Source of the DNA: Lotus japonicus
Taxonomy: Eukaryota; Streptophyta; Magnoliopsida; Fabales; Fabaceae
Assembly: GCF_012489685.1 (NCBI RefSeq)
Contig: NC_080043.1
Span: forward strand, 16,982,223-17,046,222
Direction of reading: 5' to 3'
DNA length: 64,000 bases
Below the pieces are notes generated by a model. The model was given only the letters and a program-made list of their open reading frames with translations. It searched no databases and was not told the DNA's origin. A program made the translations under genes and the position numbers. How positions within the stretch are numbered: position 1 is the stretch's first letter; the number at the start of each line of letters is the position of its first letter. This document shows positions 1 through 13,229 of the stretch, piece by piece.

Positions 1-905
1 TTCTTGGGATCAGGGTTGTCAACAGCGCGCTAGAGTGGCCGCTCTTGTGTATCACATAGCCTCGCACTTCAATTAATAGACTTCTTATTGGCTCTCTTAA
101 TTTTTGAGTTCCATAGGTTAAATTGTTAAATAACTCTTCTGACCATCACTCACTCTGTGTCTTTAGTTGCTCTTGTTTTCTGTTTCGGAGTTCATACAAC
201 AAACAAAAACTTGCATTTCACTTCCAAGATTTCATCTTCTTGGGTTACTCAACCACACATAAAGGCCTTAAGTGCCTCACACCCACAGACAAACTCATCA
301 TTTCCGAAGACGTAGTTTCTAATGGAATCACATTCCTTACCCCAAGCTGTCCCCTCTCCCTCCACCACCCTAGCTACTATCCCTATAGCTATTACTTTCT
401 CTTTCCCTTCTCCTCCTCTATAGGTTCCCTCAATGTTGTTGCAAGATCTAGCGCAGAGGAGAGTAACGTGATGTGGCTAATACTGCATGTGATAGCAATG
501 TTATATGAATATTTATTGTATTCCTTTTTCCTCTTGCTATATCTTCAAGACTGAGTTCTATTATTTCATCAGGCATCACCAAGACTTCTTACGTGAACTC
601 TAGGGGACCATTTAGCAGACATGTTAACTAGGCCCTCACGCAGTCCTAGGATAACATATATTTGTAACAATGTGGGCGCCTATGATATATGTGCTCCAGC
701 TTGAGGGGGACTGTGTTGATTAGGATTGAGATATTATATGTAATATATATTTGTCGTATGGTTTCCTAATTTAGCATATTCTAATCCCTTTTAGGGATTG
801 ATTTAAGATTGTTTTAGTATTGATTTCCTCACCTTCGTATATAAATATTGTTGTATAGGTCATTTGAGAATACCAAACATTTTCAGATCATTCTTATTAT
901 TAAAT
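1..905 (+). mobile_element. Internally deleted Ty1/copia remnant: integrase tail, RNase H tail, LTR start
   Basis: Codons at about 190-350 read like the copia region between integrase and reverse transcriptase (FLGYSTTHKGLKCLTPT, then an I-S-E-D-V motif). Codons at 609-705 read like the end of copia RNase H (HLADMLTRPS, GAYDICAPA, stop). The whole RT domain that should lie between them is missing, so the element is internally deleted. A polypurine tract (GCTTGAGGGGGA) at about 699-710 is followed by an LTR start TGTTGATTAGGATTG at 714, with a TATA-like TATATAAATAT near 838. The LTR 3' end is not clear; it fades near 905 close to an exon of the lysozyme-like gene. What lies in 1-120 is not resolved. 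Confidence 0.75.
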
Positions 906-981
906 GTTTAAAAATAAAATGTATATGAATATGTAGTATATCTGTCATATGAGTCCTTACCTTATTTATCTTTTCTTACAG

Positions 982-3900
982 GCAGTTGCGGACATAGTTC
1001 TATTCAAATACCTCAACACCTTGAAAATTAAATCTGTAAGTATATAAAACTGAAGAAGTTTGATTTACTAGAGTGGTTATGATCAATGAAGTGCAGGCAT
1101 GCCTACAAGACACATTGACCATAGTAAATATGTGGAAAATAGAATGGTATCATTTAAAAAAATTACAAAACAACCCAGAACTTTTGGATTTTGTTTTACT
1201 AATTCTAATGATTGCCCCTCTTCTTGGTGATTAAACATATTATTGGTTAAATGCTCCTGTTTAAAGACGCTTTAAGAGATTGGGTATGAGATGAGATTAT
1301 GATTTTGATGACTTACAGTACTGCGTGGTGTATATCATTATGTGACTATCTTCCTCAGGGGAGTATTTAGTTTGAGCATCTTACTAGCTTGCTTCTCCCA
1401 TGCCTAATGCATATGTTCGAATTATCTGTACAAGGAGTACTGGCTCCATAGACTCGTGTGAAGTCATGCCATGTGAACTTATCTAGTTCATACAGTTGTT
1501 TAAAGAACCCAAGCTTGGGGAAGTTACATAGATGACATTCATTTGTCATAATCAGACTACCTTTCATATTGTCTCAAATCTAGTGTTCCATGTGAGAACC
1601 AAACACGTTGAGATATATTTCTATTTAATCACCAATAGCTTCATCGGTCCAAGTCATTTAGAGGTCCTTGAATTAGTTTTATACATAACAAGATTGACAA
1701 ATATGATTTATATGCTCCAGCTCAAAGAAGTGTTGGAAATAATGTACATAGAGTAATTATGAGTTAATTAGGCATTATATATTATTATAATTACGTTTGT
1801 CATAATCCTTGTATTATGATTCTTAATGTATATATTATCCTCCGCCGTTTTATTGAAGCAAACAGATTCAATCATCTGCTTGCTTCTTTTTCTTTTTCTT
1901 TTCAATAAGCTTTTGTTTCTCCTGAGTACATTTACTTGTAGATCGCGATATGATAAACGAGTAGAGTTTTCCGTTTCCTATATTTCCATTCCATCTCAAC
2001 TCTCTCTTGCAAAGAATAATAGCCATTTTTAAACTGTGCACTTTCAGCTGACATGATAAACGAGCAGAAAGTATGAGAAAAAAGGGACAATCCTTTTCAA
2101 TTTTCTTTTGGGATTGGAAAGTCGTTTGGTGATAAAGCTTTCATGTACCTTATCCCAGTTTTGCTTGTGAACTCCATACATCTGACACTATAGTTTTATA
2201 AGTTGTATCAGAACTTCATTATTGATTTCTTATCCCATATATATAAATTTTAGGGTGGCTAAGCTAATTAATCTTGAAAGAAGGCAGACAATTTCTATTT
2301 TTTCTGTCTTCATGATGAGATTTTGAAATTCAAGGAATATTCAGTAATCTGAAGACAACATTTCTAACATTTTCAGTTTTCTATGATTCGATGTGAAAAA
2401 CACCCGACAATACTTCTAATGTGTGTACATGCATTTCCTTCTGATTTTTGCTGAATATTATTTGGTGCACAGAGAGTACTTTGTGCCATTGCAGAGGTTG
2501 CTAGCACGCGTTTTGTAGATGGAGTTGAAGGGCGACCTGGAATAATGGGGATTGACTACTCCACTGCTTTCTGGCTTTACTTGTATGTATAGGATGTATC
2601 CCATTATAATAGTTTCTCATCGTATATTGACGGAAGTATTATTTCTTTGTATGTTGTGATTCTTGACAATTTGAATAATTTGGAAATTAGACTATATCCA
2701 TTACCACCAATTCTAAAAGTTCTGCTGTGGAATTCTTAGCCAAATTCTAAAATTTGTTTTTTGTTTTACACAGTAAGATGCTACCATTTTGAAAAAGCTT
2801 TCTGGTACACCAAGTTTCCAACTATCTTTGGTTTGCAATTATAAAGAAATCTTTCCATCTGAATTTTGCCAAAAATGGATATAATAGTGTTCAAGCAATG
2901 CTTGTTTTTTTCCTGAATACTGACGTGTGTGTGCAATGTCTTCTTTTGTTCAGGGAGTTGGGCCACAGGGCTTATAAACTTGAATCTGCTGATGATCTGA
3001 ACAGTCCATTTGTGTCCATGTACTTTGGTGCTGCCTATGTTGCATGGTTATCAGAATATGAGGGAAGGTTTGTCTGATCTGACCACCACCAAAGATTCTT
3101 CTTTCTGCCTAAAATTTACCCCATATTAGTTGCATGTTAAAATCCATGTCAATAAGTTTTTTTCCAATCCCTTTGACTCTAATGCCCTGTTTGGCCATGG
3201 CAGAGCTAAGAATTTCAAGTTAAGGGTTCAGCTTGATGCATTTGTTTCTTCAAAGAAAACAGTATCCATTTCATAGAGTATTAGATAATTAGTATTTACA
3301 TGTGTTTAGTTATGAAGTTCGTAGTACCTTGCATGTGGTTAGCAACACTTTTGTTATTGCATAGCTGTGGTTAGTTATCACTGCTGTTGGATAGACTTGA
3401 GCATATCTTGCTCAACAAGCTGAAGCACTCTAAAAATACTTGTGATCTGAGATATTCATAGAGATTGAATAACACTCAGTTATAGCAAATTACTCTTCCT
3501 CTCTTGTTTTCTCTCCAAACTACGAATTTTTCACCATTGTGGTCCTTTAGATAAAAGTGGGTTAATTTATCAGTTTATAAACCATTGAAATAGTCACTAA
3601 TGTCAATTTAACATCAAGTTGGTCCTCTTAGAGGAACAATTTGATGTCCAAAGTTACATGGAAAATTTAATGTCAATCTTGGAGGAATGTTTTGGGTGTC
3701 ATTTGTGACAGAAATGTACCACTTAGGCTTAAGGGAAATTATACCACAAAGATAAGACCTAAGAATAAGATGTGGTAGGGTACTAATTGTCATAGAGATG
3801 AAAATGTTGATGGATAGCTAGACACATATGATAGGATTTGAAAATTGGGGTAACACCTATTAAAGAGAAGGTATTAGAATCTTATCTTATGTGATTTGGG

Positions 3901-4577
3901 CATATATATGGAGAAGACTTGCAGTTTGAGCATGTATGCCATTAAAAAGGATTAAGATTTAAATGATTTTTTTTCGTTAGATGTGATTTGCAATAGGGTT
4001 GAACATATTGCATTACGATTCGTGTAACTAACCCCACATAGTGAGAAAAAACGTTTGTTGTATGTGTATTATTAAAGAACTAAACTGAATGCGCCTTTGG
4101 AGATCTAAATTATGTGTTTAGTTTACTGAACAGAAAATGGATCAATTTTAATCACTATCCTGACTGTTTGTACTGACTAATTCATGTTCAATTCAATGAT
4201 TGTGATTCAGGGAAAGAGCTCCACAGTTTTTTGTTCAAGCATATTTTGTAGGACCAAAAAATGTTAACCCTCAGGATGTAAGTCCTCTCTGGCTAAAATT
4301 CGAGGAATCACTCAGCAAATACGAAGAAACAAAGAGGTAGAAATTCTGGATCCTCCCCTTTTTTCATAGGCATTGAGGTAGACACAACTTTTGTGCAGGA
4401 CTTGGTGACCTGTGCTTGTTCAAACACTGTATTTCTCTGGCATAAACATGACACTAATATTCATAAGGAAGATGAGAGGATTCAATTTTATTTATTTTAA
4501 AATTTAGTAGATTTACCTGATCATATGGATTTGGATTTGTTCTTTACAGGAGTGGTGATAGCTGCTCCATCATGTAA
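982..4577 (+). CDS. Lysozyme/SLT-transglycosylase-like protein, spliced, 5' end missing
   Basis: Five exons join in frame with GT-AG introns: 982-1035, 2473-2582, 2954-3067, 4211-4336, 4550-4577, giving at least 143 residues before the stop. The product looks like a plant lysozyme-like superfamily (soluble lytic transglycosylase fold) protein. GRPGIMGIDYSTAFWLY resembles the family's G-L-M-Q motif region, and FGAAYVAWL plus VQAYFVGPKNV resemble its GAAYL and AYNAGP motifs. The canonical catalytic E-S pair is not obvious; a Glu in CAIAEVAS is the nearest candidate, so activity is uncertain. No signal peptide can be judged because the N terminus is missing. The protein ends in CSIM, a possible CaaX prenylation box (inference). 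No ATG lies in the first visible exon, so upstream exons lie outside the window or beyond the copia remnant at 1-905. Intron 1 holds a second copia remnant. Confidence 0.65.
1532..2040 (+). pseudogene. Ty1/copia RNase H end and LTR start, in intron 1 of the lysozyme-like gene
   Basis: The open stretch 1532-1756 contains NQTTFHIVSN and a V-R-T-K-H-V-E-I match to the conserved copia RNase H end (in relatives N-P-V-F-H-E-R-T-K-H-I-E). A decayed polypurine tract (TGCTCCAGCTCAAAGAAG) precedes an LTR-like start TGTTGGAAATAATG at 1731. The LTR may run to about 2040 but its 3' end is not identifiable. It is a dead fragment lying between coding exons of a host gene. Confidence 0.65.
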
Positions 4578-6037
4578 GCTGAGATTTGCATGATGAATGA
4601 TGATTGTGGGGACTCTAGTTGTTCAAGTTGTTGTATTGTATTTCATTTGGGATCTGTGTAATTGTGATGGTGGAATCCACATATTGGTGGAATGAAAAGG
4701 AAACAAGAGGGGGGAAGAAAGAAGGAAAGAGGAGAAACGTATGTTCCAAGAAATTACTACTTCCTGTATAGAACCGATTCTTTGAAATCTATTTTAGTCA
4801 ATTCAATTCAATTCAAATTATGTCATTCTTTTGCCAAAAAATAAAATAAAAAATAGCACAACAGAGGAGAAAATATTCTACAGGTAGTCATGTTTAAATC
4901 GTGTCCATGAATCCTCATCCTTAAATTTCATATATTTTTTTCTAAAAGGAATTTACTGCACTTTTTTTTAGCTAAAGCTCACTCATGTTCTTAAATTGCC
5001 CACTCCCTTGCCCTACTCTAACGAGGGATTACAATATTCTATCCCGGATTTGTGTCTCTTCCTCAGTTTCACTAATCACATTGTGAGTCATCATTTAAAA
5101 ATTATTCAATATCAGGTTATAACTATAATATTCATCTCTTATTTTTAATAACATGATACAATGTGATTGATGAGACTGGGACATAAATACAAAACGGACA
5201 AGTGATTTTGCAACAATCTTGTTTGACCACGGTATAGTGAATGCTAAAAGTGTCTCCAAGAGTGACTCTTAAGAGATCGAATTCTCAACGTTAGAAGTCC
5301 AAAGTCCAAATAATCACTTTTAATCACTGCATTCTCATCTATCATAATATATTTTTTAGGACAAAAAAGATCATAATATTATTTTTAATAAGTTAATTAA
5401 AGTAGTTTTTCCAAATAATCTGTTTTTAGTTTTTCTAAATTAATAGTTTTTTAAAAAGTTGAAAAAAACATGTTAAGAAAATGATTTTTAATTTTAAAAA
5501 AGTGTATTTTTCTTAAAAAAAAGTTAAAGCAAACAAACTCTTAATTTAAAAATGCGTTTTAGTCATGTGAATAATTTCCACTATCAATTCCCCAATATCG
5601 GAGGGAAGTAAAAATTGAGGGAGGAGTGGTTTTGGGCTTTTGGCCCCCTCCATTCTCCCTTCCCCTCAAAAAATTTAAACCAAACAAAGAATAGTTTTTA
5701 AAAACTCAACCCTCCCCTCAATTCACTTCCAAGTGTCCAACCAAATGATATGTTAATAAAAAACTCTTAAATAAGAGTGGAAGAGTTCTCATAAATCTCT
5801 CCCTCCTCTTCTATTCTCTCCCCTCTAAAACTCAACATAAAGTTTTCTACTCAACTCATGTTATAGAACTGAAATCCACAAATCTTTATAAAACTGAAAT
5901 CCAAAAATTAACAGAAAATCAAATCCAGAAAATTCTAACAGTACCATACCACCTTGGCAAAATCAGACAAAAGCAACAAAAAAGTTTAGTTTTTCAATCA
6001 GCAAAAAAAACCACACGGTTTCTCCAATCCTTGGCAT
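4578..6037. other. Intergenic: 3' UTR and AT-rich spacer
   Basis: The first 200-300 bases are probably the 3' UTR of the lysozyme-like gene. The rest is AT-rich with homopolymer runs and no coding signal. The last part (about 5,900-6,037) would be the 3' UTR of the minus-strand SANT-domain gene. The two genes converge here. Confidence 0.5.
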
Positions 6038-9000
6038 TCACTTCAACAGGCGAAGCGGGAAGACACCACCCAACAAGAGCTCAGGTTCAGCCTCAGCAGC
6101 ATTCTTGGAAGAAGAACCCGAGGTACTATCAGAATTCCCCCATGGCATGCTCTTCCTCCTCTTTAGCAATGGAAACATTTTGTCAGCTTCTCTGTTCCAC
6201 ATTGTGTCCAGCTCTTGTGCTGTTTTGTTCTTCAGAATTTTCAGTTCTGGATCTGCTAATGCGGCTTCCCAGTTATATTCACCATGTCTACGAACAGCAG
6301 CCCCCAAAGCATCAAGTTCCTTCTCAGACCAACCATCCATTCTTTCTTTCAATTTCAGATTTGAGCTTGTTTTGTCAATGTTTGAAGCTGAGCCACTCTG
6401 ATTCTGACAACAATCATGATCAGTTTCCTCTAGTCAGCAGGTTGATCAAAGTTTTGAACCAAGATAATATATAAAGAGAAGCATATTGGAACCATAAAAA
6501 TGAAATTAAGAAAGCTAAGTAGAATCCGCTCATGTGAAAAACACAGTCATATTTAGATTTTTTGTGCACCTCTTTTCATACTTATTAAATATCTGAGACT
6601 CTTTGAATAATCATTAAGACAGATATAGACAAAAAGTTTCACATGACACTGTTAAGCAAGCGACTGGAGAGGATAGAATCATATAGTACCTCTAAATGTG
6701 ATGAAGAGTTGGGGATGGTCTTAATCTTGCCACTCAAATCCATGCTAGGTGGAAAAGGTGTATCTACATCTAGAAGGAAGAAAATTTTGCCAAGTTATTA
6801 CCAAGAAATTGTGGACCTTCATTAGTATCTGTATTGATTTTCCAGGCTTCATCATCTTTCTAAATGTGCTCATTTCTTTCTTACCTTTCAAAGACATTAA
6901 AGCAATCACTGCTTCAATCTCATCGTACGTGGGCACCAGGGGGAGACCAAAGTTTTTCCATGGATTAACTTGTCTTGAACTTGAATGGAGATCCTTGCTT
7001 TTGGGCTTCAGAGCAGCTTTTCCTTTCTGTCTTGATCCAAGCTTAACACTGCTTGAAGAACATAGTTTAGTTAAAGGTAGAAATTATATTGCAGAACACT
7101 GATGTTAGAGGTCTTACCTTTTCTCCTTTTTGGTTTGATCTTCTTCAGTGTGTGCTGGATCTTGTTGCTGCATTGAATCAATATCCTGTTTGACATGGTA
7201 CTAATGATAAGTTAGAATAAACAAAACTTGAAATGAATGAAAAAAGAGAGGAAGAGCATTAGCTTGATTTATCACTTGCCTCATTGGTGTTGTGAATGTC
7301 TTTCATTGAAAGCAAGCAAGCTTCCCTATTTTCCCTCGTACAACAAATAGTTCATAAGTGCTTATAGTTTCTAAATAATTAAATTTGTTGGAAACAATGC
7401 ATCACTGAAACTAAACAAGTTATACATTGATAAAACTGCGGTTGATGATTGGATGTAAAGCGGACTGAAATCCATCCTTTGTTACCGTTTGGTATCCTCT
7501 TTCTTGTCTCACCAATTAAATTATGTCATGTCATTAAAAATCACTCATCTAACCTTTTAACTTACATGCTCATATCTACGTGACACTATTTTATTAATGA
7601 GACAAAGAAGATGACACCAAATGGGGGCATAGGATCTTTATCATGGAAAGCAAGTTTCAACACTAAATTTCATTCAGCTCCATAAGTGGGTGTGGTCAAT
7701 CAATGACTTGTCAAATAATAATAAATTATTTGAGGTTATCTGATAACATAAACGTTGATGCATGTGTTTGTAGAGCTTATGTAAGCAGCTTATGACATGC
7801 CTATAAGCTGTTTTAAGTTTATTTTCATGAGCTACTCAGATTAGCTTATGGATATACCTATAACATATTTTAAGTTTATTTCAATAAGCTTATCTAATTA
7901 GCTTATGGATAAACACTTATATGATAAGCTCTTACTGGTATATGCATTTAATTAAATTGTTTACCCTATGGGAGGATAAATAAAAATAAAGTAGGCATAA
8001 ATCAATGAAGAAAGCTAGGGTATTTCAAAGTGTTTAAGATAAAAAAACTATATAAATCAAGATTCAAATGAGAAGGCAGTGTAGTACCTTAGCATGAGAA
8101 GCTTATCAACTTTGATTACTGGAGCTACCTCTTCATCAAGCTCAGCTGATGCCTTGGGCTAGCAGTTATAAAGCATAGAAATCATAAAATGGCATAGCAA
8201 CAACAATAAACAAGAGAAACTGAAAATAGAAGGAATCTCTTTTATGTCAAATGTCAATGCACATGCAGAACGATGGACTTACCTATTTCAACATGATAGC
8301 AAAATCTTGGAAAACATTAACAATAGACCTAGATTTCACTCATAATTTTTCAGTAATTCAAGTCACCAACTAATAATCTCCAGTTAACTTTCTAACTTCT
8401 ACTTACATAAAAATCGTGTAAAGAAGAAATGCAAATCTATAATACCAGAGCAAAGTGACAAATAGGATCAAGCCATTGGATAAATGAGAGATGACCCCTC
8501 AATTCATAAGTTAAACAACAAAATGCTACAATTGAAAATCTAATAATAGTATGAACTTAAAAGTCAAATGGAATGGTTCAGAAACATATATATCATGTTA
8601 TAAGCATACCCTATCTTCTGAGCTGGACTTTGGAAATTTAGACTTAACAGCCTCATCATCAGTAAACAATTTTAGTTTCCTCTTGGAGCTTGAACATAAG
8701 GATCTTTTCTTGTGCGTCCTTAACTTATATATTGGCTGTACAAGATCATCATTGTTAGAGCGCATTTCCAATCTCTATCATGAATAGAATTCAAGTGGTA
8801 CAAATTGAAACAAATATAAGAGCAAAAACAAGTACCTATTAAAGAAATAAAACTATATGTATTGGCTTTATAATATATAAAACATAATATATACATTCAT
8901 ACCTCAAGTGGTGGACTAGGATACTGAGACACTCATGCCTTACAGAACATTAACAAATGATTGCGAACCGAAAAAAAAAATTTAACATATGCGTACAACA

Positions 9001-9405
9001 ACAACTCAAGTCTTTTCTCTCTAGTGTGGTCTGCTACATGAATCAAACGGTGCCATAATGCTCGTCATATGCATAAATATTTGGTATACAACTTAATAAT
9101 GCAACTTAAATTCTCTATTCTGATAGTTAAACTCATACCAAAAGGGAAAAAATGATGATAACAACGGAAATCCAAAACAAAACAATATGAAGAAAATGCT
9201 TCAAAGCAATTATGGGCAACTATCTATATATAAATATGAGAACCAAAAGGCGCTATCTTACTATATCCTCTTCTTCAGAATGCTCTGTGACTGTCTTGTC
9301 TGCATGTTTAGAAACTTCTCCTTGACGAGCATTTGATTTAAAGGACTTGGTTTCAGCCTTCTTCTTATTGATCTTATGCGATTTCATCCCTAGTAGTTCT
9401 GTCAT
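6038..9405 (-). CDS. Basic nuclear-type protein with C-terminal Myb/SANT-like domain, nine coding exons
   Basis: The exons, in transcript order, are 9405-9262, 8735-8610, 8158-8088, 7325-7280, 7185-7118, 7048-6885, 6855-6802, 6763-6690 and 6403-6038. They total 1,113 nt (370 aa) and every junction keeps frame. The start ATG sits directly after a splice acceptor, so the 5' UTR is spliced. Residues 1-115 are Lys-rich and probably nuclear. The C-terminal part holds GWSEKELDALGAAVRRHG, N-W-E-A-A-L and KNKTAQELDTMWNREA. This resembles the SANT/Myb-like module W-S-E-E-E-L-D..GVRRHGRGNW of plant CHR4/PKR-type CHD3 remodellers. I see no ATPase or complete chromodomain; VIKVDKLLMLR is at most a chromodomain edge. 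The intron after the fourth exon begins GC instead of GT (AATGAG/GCAAGT). The last exon has two in-frame acceptors 6 nt apart (start 6403 or 6397). Its role in chromatin is inference. Confidence 0.75.
7741..7935. repeat. AAGCTTAT-rich degenerate palindromic repeat inside an intron
   Basis: Two related stretches of about 70 bp (AAGTTTATTTTCATGAGCTA and AAGTTTATTTCAATAAGCTT, each followed by ATTAGCTTATGGATA) lie in the intron between the third and fourth coding exons of the SANT-domain gene. Many AGCTTAT/ATAAGCT words occur in both orientations, as in MITE-derived sequence. I cannot define ends or target duplications. Confidence 0.35.
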
Positions 9406-11470
9406 CTGCATATCACAAAGGAAAGAATGAAATCATGTGATCAAATTACAAACTTTGGACTAATCTTACAGGAGAATCACAAGACTATAATTATTATATA
9501 TCTTGATCCTTTGAGGAGCACATCTATCAATTGAAGCCTCAATCTTCTTGAAAAAAGATACCAAATAAAAACTTACACTCTTATTTAAGAGTCATTCAAT
9601 TGATAAAGCAATTAGACCCTACCTCAGATTCACTAATATTATTAAACATTCATGTAAATATACAAATTGTTTCTCATACGAATAAGCATGATTTAGTCCT
9701 TCATGAGAGTAAGATTTTAATTATAATGAGTTCAACAATGTAGTGTGTAGTTGAATCAAAGCTTTACCAGATATACCCTGCTTAAGTTCTGTTTGTGCAG
9801 GTACAAAACACAGATATAAGACAACCACATCATCATTGTAATATTGCATTAATTTTAATATTACAGTTGGGAACAAAAGTGTGTTTTTCTGCTGCCATTG
9901 ATGAAAAGATTCATTGAGGATACTCAAGTTATCACTTAATTACCAGTCAATTATATTGCTCTTCTTGTCACTGTTGGTTAAATAAGCTAGGTATCAATTA
10001 AAGCACTTTGAGATGTTAAGTTCATTTAACTGAAAATAAGGAGAATTAATTCCCCAAGGAGCTGACCAATGTTCAAATCTGAGTAACAAATTAGGTTTGT
10101 TATGAAACAATCCTTATCACCTATGAATAAATTTTCTATTTGTCTAGATTCTCTTTTAAACCACTGATAATTAGGATATCAAATTATTGTATTTTAAACT
10201 AATTTAATATTTTTATATAATTATGTTATTCTAAAATTATTTAAAATAATAAATTTCAATAATTTAAAATTTTATAGTCATATGTTATGTCTGGCCCATC
10301 TAATTTATTTTAATTTATTTTAAATTAAAAAATATAAAATTGTAACAATATAACGTTAACAAGTTATTATTATGAATGAGTGTAAAGATAATCATATCTT
10401 TTATTATTTTATATTCTCTCACTTTTCCTTTCATTCTCACTTATTTTTTTCTCAATCCAAACAACTTAAAAGTCATTTCATTTTTCTTGTATATTCCTTC
10501 GTTTCATTATCTTTCCTCTTATATTCTTCCTTTGATTTTCACCCCGACATGCAAGCAAAGCCTTACGATGTGAATGAAGTGTTATTGAAACCATTTTATT
10601 TTCCTATCCCAAGAGAGGATCGAAATTTATGTAAAAAAATGTTTCAATTTCAGCTTTGGAAATGTTTCAATCATACTTGTTTGATTACAGTCTTGATCTT
10701 TTATTTGAGAACAAAGTGCTTAGTTAAAGGAGTTGATAAGAGTTATTTTTATGTATACTTAAATATCATTTTAGCCACTTATTTGATTTTTGTGCTTCAA
10801 TATATGTTAAACCCCCAATTGGTTAGTTTAGTAATTATTTAGGTTTAGGTTATAGGTTTTATGAAAAATTCAATTCTAATCCCAACTTTTTGACGTAGGA
10901 AGTTCAAAGTTGTCCCAGTAGAATTTCAACACCGCAATTATTAACCGAGGCTAAAATTTGGATGCATGGTTCCACAACACATGAAAATTTGTTTTGAACC
11001 ATTGGATCACGAAAAAGGTTCAAGATTTTGTGAGAAAATTGAGATTTTTTAAGAGCTGGGCACCCTATCCCTCCAGAGTGAGGTCTTGATATATTCACAC
11101 ACAACTTTCTCCTCAATCCCAATTTTACATTTTTTTATGCATGTCTCTCTTATTTTTTATTACCTATCATATCTCTCATTTGTTCTTCAATTATCTGGAT
11201 CTCTCGATGGGTTGTGAGTGGAATAAGTGTGAAAGGATTAATATTTATTGGATTAACGAAGAGAGAGAGAGGGGGCTACAAATCTTACTGAGTACAAAAA
11301 GTTCGAAACTTTTGCTAAAACCCTATAACCCCATAACCAGTACAACATAAAATTCACCCTTATGAATCTTCTAGCAGAATATTAAAGGAACAGCAGCAAT
11401 TAAAAAAACAGATAAAACCAGAAAAATTGCACCTAGAAAATAATAATTGAATTAAATTGATCATACTCAC

Positions 11471-11760
11471 CGATAAACCAGCAGATCTATGAAAATAACA
11501 GGTCCTGCAATACAAGGAGAATCCTCCCATGAATGAGAGGTCAAATTAAATGAAATAAGCATATGGTGCATAAAGAAAAATAATTCAAGGAAACAAAACT
11601 GAAAGCTAACAAAAGGGAATTAAATTATCTTCTGCTTGATCAAATAAAAAACAAAAACTGAATCAAACTAGACCATGGTCACACTGACCTGATAAAAAGA
11701 CACAGGAAGAGAGGTTGTGTTGTGATTCAAGGGCAGAGAGAAATTGTGATATATATATTG
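11471..11760 (-). other. Putative spliced 5' UTR of the SANT-domain gene
   Basis: On the minus strand a 34-nt exon (11504-11471) is bounded by a good acceptor (CTTGTATTGCAG) and donor (CG/GTGAGTATG). Upstream, a second donor (TTTTTATCAG/GTCAGTG) ends an exon at 11689. Spliced in order to the acceptor at 9405, these exons contain no upstream in-frame ATG. This agrees with translation starting at 9405. The transcription start is not resolved; about 11,740-11,760 is a guess. The intron 9406-11470 is AT-rich with no coding signal I trust. Confidence 0.5.
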
Positions 11761-13229
11761 AGAATAAGATTGGAGGGGGCGACTACATACATCGAAAAAG
11801 ATTAATTAAGGTGCTGGGGTGGAGAACATCAAATACACTAGGTATGATGCATTTGATACTTGTTTCGTTCCGATTTTATTATTTATTTTTTGTCCATTAC
11901 TTCTTTTCCTTCTTTGCATTATGTTTCCTTGTTTGCAGCAAATGTCTCAATGCCTGGATCTCATGTGGTAAATAGAGAGAGCTGTGGAATATCACCTGGA
12001 GGGAACGTTTAAATGCAAGGAAAATGTTTGGTGGACCACTAGAGAGTGTAGAAACTTAAAATGAGAAAAGAGGAGAAGAGAAAAATAATGAATGTAATAT
12101 ATAATTGAGTGTATACAAGGAATATGTACAATTAATTAATGTGGTGTATATATCATAATATTTGTTACTGTAAATATATGCAACATGTAAGGAAACTACG
12201 TTAAAGAAAAAAAAACATGTAAGGAAACTACCTATACCTTAAAATATTATTTTATATATTATATATTTGTGACTAAATGACTTCAGAAATTATAACACAG
12301 AGGATCAAAATTATGACAAATAATGAAAAAAATTAAATCTACTAAATAATATTTTAGGCTATTAAAGTTATAACTTCAATTTTAAGAGTAAAAATTATTT
12401 TTTGTTGATAAAAAATGTTATTAAAACTTATTACTTGATTTAAAGTATTTCATATTCATTTAATTATGTTTTTAGTATTAATTAAATTTTTTAAATTATT
12501 AAAATTAAAAAATTTAGTAATATTAACTATTTATCAAAGGTCTCGACACAATTACTTTTATTTTATTATATTTTATAATTAAAAAATATTTAATATTTAT
12601 TTAATTATTTACTCAAACTAGAATAATTATTTATAACTAGTCTTTTAGGCCGTGCAATGCACGTGTGTGCACACATTTTCTTCTTTTCAATATTTAAAAT
12701 GTTTAAATTATTTTCAAACTTTAGAACAATATTTATGCCTTTATGATAATAATTAATAAATCATATATTTATACTCAGTGTTGATTATTATCCAAAAATT
12801 GCTTGATTATCCCTCACATTAACATCATATTATCATCAAATAGCCATATGAATGAGTAAAAAATTAAAAATAGAAACAAATAACAGTATCATTTTATTAC
12901 TTTATAAGATGATAGTATTGTTAAATTAATAATTTGAAATAGAGTTAAATATGATTTTGGTTACATAAAATCTTGAAAATTTGATTTTTGTCCCTAAAAA
13001 ATATTCAAGGAGTATAAGGTGAACAAGTCATGATCTTCTAGTTTAAACAACTATTAACTTTTATCGATCTTTAAAAAAACTATTAACATTTTTTGTGAAT
13101 GAGAATGAAAAAAACTATTAACTTTTAAGTCACATAATTTTATGCATTCTCATGGAAAAAATAATAAATGATTTTAAAATTGAAATAAGATGATATTATA
13201 ATCACTAAGCGTACAGAGAATTGGACCTG
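11760..13229. other. AT-rich intergenic spacer
   Basis: There is no gene signal. A 20-bp stretch (ACATGTAAGGAAACTAC) is repeated near 12,184 and 12,214. The word GCCGTGCAATGCACGTG near 12,652 is the type often seen in dispersed plant repeats, but no element boundaries are visible. Confidence 0.5.

Noticed and set aside
10372..10842. 156-codon plus-strand open frame
   Set aside because: Rich in Phe/Tyr/Ser/Leu as expected from AT-rich non-coding DNA; no domain, and it lies in the putative 5' intron of the SANT gene on the opposite strand.
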